From Schistocephalus solidus (lineage: Eukaryota; Platyhelminthes; Cestoda; Diphyllobothriidea; Diphyllobothriidae), in contig WEDG01000895.1 of NCBI GenBank assembly GCA_017591395.1, forward strand, positions 1 to 64,000: a DNA stretch of 64,000 nt. The letters are read 5' to 3'. How positions within the stretch are numbered: position 1 is the first letter of the stretch; every line of letters begins with the position of its first letter. Shown in pieces: positions 1 to 8,813 of this stretch. The notes below the pieces were generated by a model. It saw only the letters and a list, made by a program, of their open reading frames with translations, had not been told where the DNA came from and did no database searches. The position numbers were made by a program, and so were the translations under genes.

Positions 1-2880
1 GAGCCAGGCCCAACGCTTCAGAGGCACCTTCGGTAACGTCTTCTGTGTTATTCGACACACGTGGCATGCTTTTACCATGTTTTCGATATCTTCGTCAATT
101 TTGGGCCACCAAACATAACTGCGGGCGAGGGCTTTAATTCTCACCGTACCGGGATGGGCATTATGCCGGTCTTTGAGGGTGGCTTGTCAGCCCTGTGGTG
201 GCACCACTACACGACTATCCCCATAGTAAGCATCCGTCTCGTAGACTCAATCCCTTCTGACGACTATAGAATGGATGAAGTTCAGGAGATGCAGAAGACG
301 GCCAGCTCGATTGCAAGGATCTTTTTACCCAAATTAAGATAGAATCTCTGGATGTCCACAGTCTTATTCGCTGATGGGTTGCGGGTGCATTAACTATGCT
401 CTTTAACAAATATACGGTCTCAAAAGCAGGTGCACCGTTAAAGCCATCGTCGAAAATGGGAAGCCTACTCAAGAGCGTCAGCCACTGCGTTCGCACCACC
501 CGTAACCTAGTTCCTTGCATACCTGTAAGCGGAAAGAGTGAGTGTCCATCGTGGCATTCTCGGCGAGGAAATTTGTTTGTAGCTCTCGTTTTTCACCCAG
601 CAAACCTAAAAGAGGTTTATGGTCAGTGTAAATTTCGAAGGGTTGGCCAAAAAGGTACAAGTGGAAGCGTTGTAGGCCAAACATTATTACTAAGGTCACT
701 TTATCTAGCTGCGAATAGTTGGTATCCGCATGGGACATGGCTCTTGATGCAAAGGCGATCGGTATCTCGGCCCAGAAGGCATTCGGTGCATGAGAACCGA
801 ACCCACGCCGTATGGGGATGTATCACATGTGAGTATGATAGGCTTTTTGAGGGATCGTAATGAATCGGAAGAGAAGAGGAGGTAAGGGCCGCCTTTGATC
901 GTTCAGAAGCATTTTATTCGACGTCTGACCAGTTCCATCAACGATTCTTTTGAAGTGATCGATAAAGGGGCTTCAGAGTTGTAGCCGATTGATTCATAAA
1001 TCGACTTAAGTGGGTAACCAACCCAAGGAATGAACGTAACTGACTACTATTGTTGGGGCGAGGAGCCGTCTCTTGGGCGTTGAACTTATGTTCGAGTGGG
1101 TGGACGCCAGTATTATCTACCTTGAAGCCAAGGTACTCCACCAAGTCTGCAAGGAAAGTTCACTTATCTTTCCTGAGTTTGAAACCTGCGTCTTCTAAAC
1201 GTGCTAGCACTCCGATTAAAGTCTCTAGGTGCCTATGTTCAGATGGGCCCGTTACCAAAGAGTAATCTTTACCTAACAAAATGCACCTAATACAAAATTT
1301 TCTGGATAACAAATGAGAGGAAATAGACGCGATCGCTGGGACAAAGACTTTACTGGCCTGATATTTTCGGACTCCTGCTCGAATCTATCTCCAGATCCCA
1401 TTTAAAACAGTTACTCTCGTAAACGTCCCCTGAGCCGTGTACAAATACTAGCACCCGGGATTAGAGCTCCTAGGTGCCTATGTTCAGATGGGCCCGTGGG
1501 AGAGGATAAGGATTTAGTTGGTGAGTTGATCGTCAGCTTGTAGTCGCAACAGATACGTACGGTACCATCAGATTTAATAACAGGGACTAGTGGGGCCACC
1601 CATTCCGAATACTGCAAGGTTGGATGATTTCCGCTTTCTGTAAGCGACCCAATTCCTCTTCGACCTTCGGTGCGACTGCATAGGGGACTGACCGAGCTTT
1701 TAAAAATCGAGGCCGGAATTCTGATTTAAATTGGAATTTCCCAGGTGGGCCGCTGTAGTTTAGTAGAATCATCGTGAAACGATACTCTGTGATTTATCAA
1801 CAGGGAATCTAGTACCGGGTTAACACCAATCCGATGTACATAGGATAGCCCAGAAGGCACGCATTTTATCCAGTCCCGTCTAGGGATATTTTTTTGGAAC
1901 ACATAAACCGGAAAATACTGTAGTTCTCCATCATGCTCAACTTCGGCCGTAAAATCCCTCGAACCTTACGTTTTACCCAGTGTAACTAAGAAAATTAGAA
2001 CGAGCCGGAAGGAAATGGCGGACTTTTGGAAGAGAGTCCTTACTGCTGAGAGTCGATTTCAAACTTCACAGGATGCCGATCCACCGGAAGTGTTATAATG
2101 TAGGGCGATTGTAGCGGCGTGTTCGTTGAAAACATTCGGAGTATTGCCTCGCCGTCCCTAGCTGAATTCGGGTAGGTGGCATGCATGTTAGTGTTCGTCC
2201 GTCTTTTTGAGAAGCACAATCGTTCGGTGTGACCGATTTTCTTCCAAAACTGGCAAACTGTATTCTGGTGTTTACAGTCTGACCGCAACGGTAGCAGGAT
2301 GGTAGTTGTGTTGAAGGAACAGATGACTGCTGTTTATATGAAATCCCGGCAGTATTCACCCGAGAGACAGCCGATTAAGGTCCGAAGGATGATATCACTC
2401 CAGCGTTACACTGATTTAGCTGCTGAAGGTTCTGCAATACGTGCTCTTGATGACTAGCGATATCGGAGGCCTTCTCCCATGACAAATTTCTCTTCTCTGA
2501 TTACAGATATTCCCGAGCTTTTTCATCGCACAAACCAACTATCAACTGCTGAACGAGCATTGTCTGCTCGAATTTGCCAGCCTTGATCTCTTAATATCTG
2601 CAGTCCTGGATGGCTAATGTCAGATTCGTAATAAAATCGCAAATTCATTGATTAGATTCTTGACGCATCTCACAAAACCGTTAACGGCTCAGCAAGATGT
2701 TGTCTTTTCCGTCCCACGCTGTCTCGAGCTTTGTGAATGCTGTTTGAAAACCGGTAACCTCTTGCAAATTAAGGGCGTCGAAGTAACGTTGTGCCAACTC
2801 TCCTAGATGGGTTTGGAGGAGCTTCAATTTAGCGTTAGCCGTCTGGGTAACCGTTGCTGGAAAACAGTTTTAATAGATAA
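1..2880 (-). mobile_element. Degenerate Ty3/Gypsy-like retrotransposon gag-pol, cut by the window edge
   Basis: Read on the minus strand, the pieces run in Gypsy order. Gag-like sequence at about 2360-2880 leads to zinc-knuckle cysteines (CYRCGQ near 2300, then a CQFWKKIGHTERLC piece) at 2040-2360. RT start follows at 1411-1772 (PKVEEELGRLQKAEIIQP, then SDGTVRICCDYKLTIN). An RT/connection piece at 938-1144 has LRSFLGLVTHLSRF, and RNase H at 478-738 has EIYTDHKPLLGLL. Integrase zinc-binding sequence lies at 1-380 and continues past the window start. The frame is broken many times, and a foreign block of about 190 bp sits at 1252-1447. No LTR is seen. Family assignment rests on motif order; the element is clearly dead. 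Confidence 0.85.
1252..1447. repeat. ~190-bp dispersed repeat inside the Gypsy remnant
   Basis: This block is nearly identical to 12970-13152, which lies in unrelated surroundings. Here it interrupts the RT of the Gypsy remnant and is bordered by two copies of a roughly 50-base stretch (1202-1251 and 1448-1497, sharing CTAGGTGCCTATGTTCAGAT). It looks like a short mobile repeat or an insertion with a duplicated flank. No coding content is recognised. Confidence 0.6.
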
Positions 2881-2881
2881 G

Positions 2882-3750
2882 TTAGTTCAATTTGGTAATG
2901 TTCGTTGATATAACAGTGAGTTTTTGTTCGATTGATGAGGGTGACATGGTGGTTGCCCTCATAATAGAGGATAACATCCGCATTAGCTTCTTTGAGGTAA
3001 ACTGATGTTTGAGAGGTTTCGTCAGTCTTTCGCTGTACGAGGATGTCAAGAAAAGGTAGTTGGTTTTAAATTTCATTTTTTTTCCAGGTATCATCGAATT
3101 AATAATACTTTGCAGTGTTTCCAGTCGGTCCCTTTTGACGACGACAAACGTTTCATCAACGTAGCGTATCCATAACTTGGGGTTAACCAGTGGTAGGGTA
3201 GTAGCTTCTAATGTTTGCATCGTTACTTCCGTTACGAAGCCAGAGATGGGTGAGCCCATAGGGGCTCCCTTTCGCTGTTGATAGAACTCTTGTAAGAATG
3301 AAACATTCGTTCCTAGGCATAAGTCCAAGAGTTCAAGCAAGGTAGATTTAGGAACATCCGTTTCAGAAGCGTGGAGCAATTATTCTGTGTATTGCCTTGA
3401 CAGATCTAATGGTATGGATGTGAAGAGAGAAACAACATCAAAAGACACCATTATTTCATCTGCTGCAATGTTGAGTCTTCGTAATTTTTCCAGAAACCCC
3501 TAGAGAAGTGTCAATGGATGTTCCACAATTCTTTGTCAATGGATGTAATTTGAGGAAAAGCCACTTAGAAATCTTATAATTGGGTGGACCGATTATTGAT
3601 ACTATCAGCCGCAGTGGCACCTATGGTTTGTGAACCTTAGGTAGTCCATAGATCTTAACTATGATCGGTTCGGTATGTCTCAAGGATTTGGCAATATCTC
3701 ATGATGTTTACTTCTTTCCTGTAAGACGTTTAAGTACTTTTTCAATTGAT
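2882..3750 (-). mobile_element. Penelope-like element reverse transcriptase fragment
   Basis: The minus-strand translation shows Penelope-type RT motifs in order: VSFDVVSLFTSIPLDLS at about 3410-3460, then YQQRKGAPMGSPISGFVTE at about 3230-3290, then the catalytic box RYVDETFVVV at about 3140-3175 (D-D changed to D-E). A fragment of the following FLDVLV/HP region is visible in a shifted frame down to 2882. The piece 3680-4063 upstream may be the N-terminal part but is less certain. Stops and frameshifts break it, so it is a dead copy. It abuts the gag end of the Gypsy remnant at about 2880, implying that one inserted next to or into the other. No GIY-YIG domain is attached here. Confidence 0.8.
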
Positions 3751-4063
3751 GAATTCTGTGTTTTAGTGGGATCTGCGTCAATAGGTTTATAGATTGACCT
3801 ATCTTGTAACAATGACAGCATGTTTTTATCGTGTTGGTTATAATAATAGTATAATATAATAATCTACCAAATGAGCCACAACCCAGTATCTGCTTGGTTG
3901 CGACCAGACGGAAAACCCGACTTGAGGTTACACTTTCAATCGGGGTTTGAATGTACCTGTTGCAACCATTTCCTCTAGGGATAATCATAAGGCTTTGCAG
4001 TAGAGTTTGATCACCGCTTGTATACGTTATAAGTAGCATTGATGGATGAACAAACAGGGACAA

Positions 4064-4569
4064 AATGCACGTTTATCACCGCTTGTATACTTGATAAGGG
4101 AGGCCTTATGGACTGACATTTTACAGTACGCAGTTTTTGAAAACAGAATGATAGCATTTTTCAAGAATTTGCTACAAAATGAGCACAAGGAGGAATATTA
4201 TTTTGTACATGCATTGTGTGAAATATATTTGAATTCAGAAAGGCATCAATAATGATTACTACTTAAGACCTCATTTTCGACAGTCTGCAGTTTTTGAACT
4301 GAAAAGCCGGTATCCAGACTTGACTGAAATGTTTTATGATTAGGCTGAAGTATGATTAATATTACGCCCCTACTTGAGTAACCTTTTCAAGTCCATGACA
4401 CATATGAGAATACCGATGAACATCTCAAGCAAAGTCACCTCTATTGTTTACTCGGATTACAGAACAACATTTATACTGACCATAGCAGTACATGGTAGCT
4501 TTACTTATAGGAAGTCCTAACCCCTCAGACCCAATTAACACGCTTTATTTTGTTATGTCCTTTTTACAG
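4064..4569. other. Non-coding stretch, no recognised feature
   Basis: Only short open frames occur, such as 4046-4252 on the plus strand, with no recognisable motif. The phrase TCACCGCTTGTATAC occurs twice (near 4010 and 4078), a small local duplication at the edge of the Penelope-derived DNA. Confidence 0.4.
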
Positions 4570-4827
4570 ATGACGGTATGTCACAATGGAGCCTTTTTAT
4601 TTTTAGAAACGTTTTTGATACAAATGAGTCATATGTGGGGAACAGCCCCGCGACCAAAAAATCTGAAGATTACGCTCAAATTTTCCGAGGGTTCGGTGTA
4701 TACTTATGAAATGCAGGTTGATGTCCGGGATGATGGTCATTTTCACGACCTTAGATTCACGCTTAAGAGAGCCGGTCGTCACCAGTGTTCCCTCAGCTCT
4801 CAATACACCGAAAAGTACAATGTGACG
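4570..4827 (+). CDS. Exon-like segment of an unrecognised gene
   Basis: An 86-codon open segment lies between a good acceptor (CTTTTTACAG before 4570) and a strong donor (GTAAGT at 4828). The exon begins and ends in the same codon phase. The product contains WGTAPRPKNLKITLKF and YEMQVDVRDDGHFHDLRFTL, which looks like a beta-strand-rich domain with charged turns. I do not recognise the family, and no partner exon was identified with confidence on either side. It may be an exon of a gene otherwise outside the window, or a retained fragment. The base composition and lack of internal stops suggest coding, but this is inference. Confidence 0.35.
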
Positions 4828-4894
4828 GTAAGTTGAATAATTATCACAAAGCTGGAATGTGCATCTTCTAACTCCTTAGAAATTTTGAGTGGAT

Positions 4895-5520
4895 AAAGAG
4901 CTTGTTTGCTTCGGGAAGCCAATAGATCGGTACGAGCCCAGCCCTAACTTAATAAATACCTCCCACCCGATCTGCCGCGGCAAGATCACGCTGAACTTTG
5001 GTTCATTGAACCGTTTTTTACGCATCTGTAAGACCATGTCCTGTAATAGCGCATATTATTGCTTCTCGGTTGAGCTGATTGTCGGGATTAAGTTTGACTG
5101 GATGAAGGTAGAATAAGCCCGAACCAGTAATGTATCAATCTACCCACATCTTCTCTCGTCCCTCTCCTTTGCGAATATAACTTGGCCGACTTCGGGCTGG
5201 TAATTGGTTGCCTGTTCGTAACCTTTGCCACCCATACGGAGCTTGATTGCTTCAGGAAGCCAATACATCGGTGGGCACCTATTCCTGCCTCAATAAATAC
5301 CCCATCTGCAGCGATAGAGAATGACAGGGGGTGAGGCACTTATGAACTTCGGTTCAATGAAGTGCTTATGACCCATCTGCTAGACACAGTGTGTGGACAG
5401 TCTGCGCCGTACTCGAGCGCATGTTTGTGTTTCCAGTCCCAGCTGGTAGTCAGAGTTATGATTGGCTGAATGAAGGAAGAATAAACCCAAAACGGACTGT
5501 ATCAATCTAACCATATTCTC
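4895..5520 (+). repeat. Two direct, diverged copies of a ~250-bp repeat
   Basis: The stretch 4897-5150 (from GAGCTTGTTTGCTTCGGGAA through AATGTATCAATCTACCCA) is repeated in diverged form at 5235-5520 (GAGCTTGATTGCTTCAGGAA through ACTGTATCAATCTAACCA). The second copy runs into the first (TA)n tract. The tail 'GGCTGAATGAAGG...' resembles the tails of SINE-like units elsewhere in the window, so these may be SINE-related. No coding content is recognised. Confidence 0.55.
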
Positions 5521-5524
5521 TGTC

Positions 5525-5525
5525 T

Positions 5526-5595
<70 letters not shown>
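5525..5595. repeat. (TA)n microsatellite
   Basis: About 70 bases of almost pure TA dinucleotides with one phase slip near 5536. Confidence 0.97.
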
Positions 5596-5596
<1 letters not shown>

Positions 5597-5681
5597 TCAC
5601 CCACCACCCACTCACACCAGCTGTTTGTTTGTCACCATCTTTCCTGTCTCGCCACTTCACTTTCTCCTCTGTTCCTTTAGT

Positions 5682-5723
5682 CTTACGACGGTTTGGTGTC
5701 ACCAACTTGAAAATTTACGAGTA
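5682..5723 (+). ncRNA. Degenerate hammerhead-ribozyme-like motif (Penelope-associated)
   Basis: The sequence is an inverted, diverged copy of the motif at 5909-5950. A CTTACGA box (canonical CTGANGA) at 5682-5688 is followed by an imperfect hairpin (GG..TTGG / CCAA..) and then GAAA at 5709-5712, ending in a GTA site at 5721-5723. The broken first box and weakened stem suggest a decayed copy. Confidence 0.35.
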
Positions 5724-5756
5724 CAACTCAATTTCCCCGAAGAGCATTTGTCTTTT

Positions 5757-5871
<115 letters not shown>

Positions 5872-5908
5872 AGAAAAGAGGAGAGGTTCTTTGGAAAAAT
5901 GCGAGTTG

Positions 5909-5950
5909 TACTCGTGAATTTTCGAGCTGGTCACACCAACCCGTCGTCAG
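5909..5950 (-). ncRNA. Candidate hammerhead ribozyme at the 3' end of a Penelope-like element
   Basis: On the minus strand, CTGACGA (5944-5950) is followed by a stem that can pair GGGTTGG with CCAGCTC around a TGTGA loop, then GAAA (5920-5923), a tiny ATTC/GAGT hairpin and a GTA cleavage-type triplet (5909-5911). These are the conserved core boxes of the hammerhead fold, in the right order. Hammerhead motifs are known in the terminal repeats of Penelope-like elements, and the motif lies just downstream, on the same strand, of the GIY-YIG end at 6166-6436. One extra base after CTGACGA and a weak stem I make self-cleavage uncertain. Confidence 0.5.
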
Positions 5951-6165
5951 ACGAAATAAATAAAAGTGAGTGTTAGAATGTCGCACTAGACAGGCTGGCG
6001 TGACAGGGACCGACAGACCGTTGGCTTGTAAAAGGTGAGTCATGTTAGATTGTGAGCTAGGGAAGGGGGAGGTGGAACAACTGCGGGTCCCGGTGCTGTA
6101 GGGGAGGGTGGATGGTGGATCAGTTGGATTCCGGGTGGCTGGGTTGCCGGTAGTTGATGTGGCAT

Positions 6166-6432
6166 TTAGACGGGGGCGGTGAGTCGTAAACGTAGACCCT
6201 CATAATGGATGTCCAGGTCAACATGGCGGTTGATACTGCCCGCACAGGAGTACCAGGCCTCGAGGAATTCCCTCGCTCCTTTGTGTTGGCCATGGCGACG
6301 ACCTCAGTTTCATCAATTGAATCGATGGTCGCACTCGAGTGCGTGCGCAAAAGACGAGGGACAAAGGGGTCTCGGCGGCGGAAGGCTAGTTTGTGTTCAT
6401 TAATGCGTGTGCCCAGGCGTCGACCCGTATGC

Positions 6433-6436
<4 letters not shown>
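6166..6436 (-). pseudogene. Penelope-like element C-terminal GIY-YIG endonuclease, 5'-truncated and frameshifted
   Basis: The minus-strand product starts directly out of a (TA)n tract with YIGHTGRRLGTRINEH, the GIY-YIG-type signature of Penelope endonucleases. DETEVVAMANTKER follows. A one-base shift near 6265 moves the rest into another frame (EFLEAWYS, INRHVDLDIHYEGL), ending at a stop on 6166-6168. In the family this nuclease nicks the target DNA to prime reverse transcription. The RT part is absent, as expected for a 5'-truncated insertion. Downstream on the same strand lie the hammerhead-like motif and the second (TA)n tract. It is dead but well recognisable. Confidence 0.75.

Positions 6437-6490
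<54 letters not shown>
6436..6490. repeat. (TA)n-(TG)n microsatellite
   Basis: About 45 bases of TA pass into a (TG)5 run at 6481-6490. The Penelope endonuclease fragment ends at its left border and LINE copy A begins at its right border. The TG run also appears just after the 3' end of copy A (10352-10362), so it may be that insertion's target site. Confidence 0.95.
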
Positions 6491-7015
6491 GGGGTGTAGG
6501 GTTACTAGTTAGGGTAGCACCACACAGATAGCATTTGGTCGCTCCATTTTGTCTCGTAAAGGTGGTGAATGCTCCTGTGGCCGCCTCTAACTGGTACCCA
6601 ACTCTCACCTGTGGCTCCTCGAAGTTGGGTTCTTCACAGCGGCCACACCCCAGGCAACCGTCACGACCGGCGGGCTAAACGAGGCGAGGGTCTCCGGTGT
6701 TGTGTGTGCCTCCAAACCCGGTATGTCTGACTCCCGAACTTCCCACCTCCCCCCTCTCAAAAAGTCCTACGGTGGGGGCGACAGCAACCCCGTAGGTGGC
6801 CCAGACTAACTCGGGTCGTTCTCCCACTAAAACAAATCCGTGACCCATAGTGGAGTTCGGCAGCCGTCTGGGATGTCCAAGCAGCCCTATTTAGGGACTA
6901 GCACTGCTTGCAACCTCGCGGAGAAAGGGGCTAGAAAATGTGCCCTAAAAAATGCTGGGTCTCACGTCTTCTGCAGCCGGCCGCGGCTCGCAGATCAAAA
7001 ACTACGCGGTCGTAA

Positions 7016-7640
7016 ATCTCAAACAAACAACAATACGCCCGTCCCCATCCCCCTCGCCATACTCTCCAGGCTGCTCGGGTGAGTCCACTCACACTAGCAG
7101 CCTGGAATGTTCGCTCCCTTTTAGACAATCCTAGGAGCAACCGGCTGGAACGGAGGACGGCGCTAGTCGCTCGGGAATTGGCGCGCTACAAGGTGGACAT
7201 TGCTGCTCTCAGCAAGACCCGATTCTCTGAGCAGGGTCAGCTGGAGGAAGTGGGGGCCGGCTAAACTTTCTTCTGGAGCGGCCGGCCAAAGGCAGAGCGA
7301 CGCGACGCTGGTGTTGCCTTTGCCATCCGTAACGACATTGTTGGATGTCTGCCCTGTCTGCCGCAGGGTATCAATGATCGCCTGATGAGCCTCCGCCTGC
7401 CTCTTCGGGGAGACCAGTTCGCCACCATCATCAGCGCCTACGCTCCCCCAATGACGAGCTCTGATGCGGCGAAGGACAAAATCTACGAGGACCTGCACGC
7501 CTTGCTGGCGACTGTGCCGAAAGAGGACAAGTTAATTGTCCTTGGTGACTTCAATGCCCGCGTCGGGACGGACCACGCTGCCTGGCAAGGAGTGCTGGGT
7601 CCCCACGGTCTCGGTAGCTGCAACGATAATGGCCTCCTTC
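7016..7640 (+). pseudogene. AP-type endonuclease domain of LINE copy A (broken)
   Basis: The frame opens after a stop at 7013-7015 and shows LTLAAWNVRSLLDN, the start of an exonuclease-endonuclease-phosphatase fold. [18 protein letters not shown] follows, where the usual catalytic Glu of the SETR motif is Lys. A stop at 7262-7264 breaks the frame (copy B reads Tyr there). Further on, [19 protein letters not shown] and [17 protein letters not shown] retain the catalytic Asp/Asn pair. The domain ends abruptly at about 7640, where sequence normally some 1.9 kb downstream follows. No ATG precedes the first motif in this frame. In the family this domain nicks target DNA to prime reverse transcription. 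Confidence 0.8.
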
Positions 7641-8813
7641 TTCCTGTCGCGCAACACGAGAATCGATGACGAGGTTGCCCAACGGATCTCCAAAGCTAGT
7701 CAGGCCTTCGGCCGGCTGCAGGCCTCCGTGTGGAATCGCCACGGTATTCACCTGAACACCAAACTGAAGATGTACAAGGCCGTCTTCTTGACGACACTCC
7801 TTTATGGAGCGGAAACCTGGACCGTCTACTCGAACCAAGCCAGGAAGCTGAATCACTTTCATCTCAGCTGCCTCCGCAGAATACTGAAGCTGAGATGGCA
7901 AGACAGGATCCCGGACACGGAAGTCCTGGAGCGGACCGGAATCCTCAGCATCCATGCCATGCTGAGGCAGGTGCAACTGCGATGGAGCGGCCACCTGGTA
8001 AGAATGGACGACGAGCGACTACCCAAACGACTTTTCTACGGAGATGTCGCTACGGGTTCTCGCCGGCAGGGAGGTCAAAAACGACGCTACAAGGACACTT
8101 TGAAGAAATCGCTGAAGCACCTGCAAATCAACTTGGCGACCTGGGAGGACCTCGCCCCGGATAGACCGGCATGGGGAAGATCGGTGAAGACTGGTTCAGC
8201 AATCTATGAGGCCAACCAGATCGCCGCCGCCAAGGCCAAAAGAGCGGCACGAAAGTCACCAGCGCCCCGGACCAACACCGCCAATGCCCAGGCCCTGCCA
8301 ACATGCCCGCGCTGTCAACGCATCTTCCGCGCGCGAATCGGCCTGGTTGGACATCTTCGGACGCAATGCACCAACTATCCGACAATTCCAATTTCTATGT
8401 CGAATTCGGCCAACCCTCCTTCTGACTCTCCCACCCTCACTCCTGGAATCAATTCCATTACTCCCACCATCATAGAGACCACATCTATCTACTCATCGCC
8501 TGCTACCCCCACCACCGCAACCACCACCGCCTTCGCCTTCACTACCTCCACAACCACCACCACCACCATCAGCGATGGGAAATCTCTCCGAAGCTGTACT
8601 CAATGCGACCGCACATTCACCTCACGCATCAGCCTGGTCGGTCACTTGCGAATACATCGTACAGAGACCGGTGAGCCAGTGCCTGGAACACCATCACACA
8701 GCAGAGATCGCCGCTTCCACTGCCCTCACTGTCCTCGTGCATTCACTCATCGCATGGGTTTTTTCGGTCACATGCGCATTCACAATAACCTGCGGAAAAC
8801 CACCGGAGGCTAA
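7641..8813 (+). pseudogene. LINE copy A: RT C-terminal part and three C2H2 zinc fingers
   Basis: A long open frame survives (it opens at 7536, but its first part is out of frame with the endonuclease). The genuine part starts with [20 protein letters not shown] and runs through [30 protein letters not shown] and [20 protein letters not shown], the conserved C-terminal end of RTE-type RTs. Three fingers follow: CPRC...H...C at 8304-8369, CTQC...H...H at 8595-8658 and CPHC...H...H at 8721-8783. Fingers 1 and 2 are separated by a Ser/Thr/Pro-rich linker with an ACC-rich stretch. It ends at 8811-8813. Compared with copy B, two fingers are lost by an in-frame fusion. Fingers probably bind nucleic acid; their role in the element is inferred. 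Confidence 0.8.
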
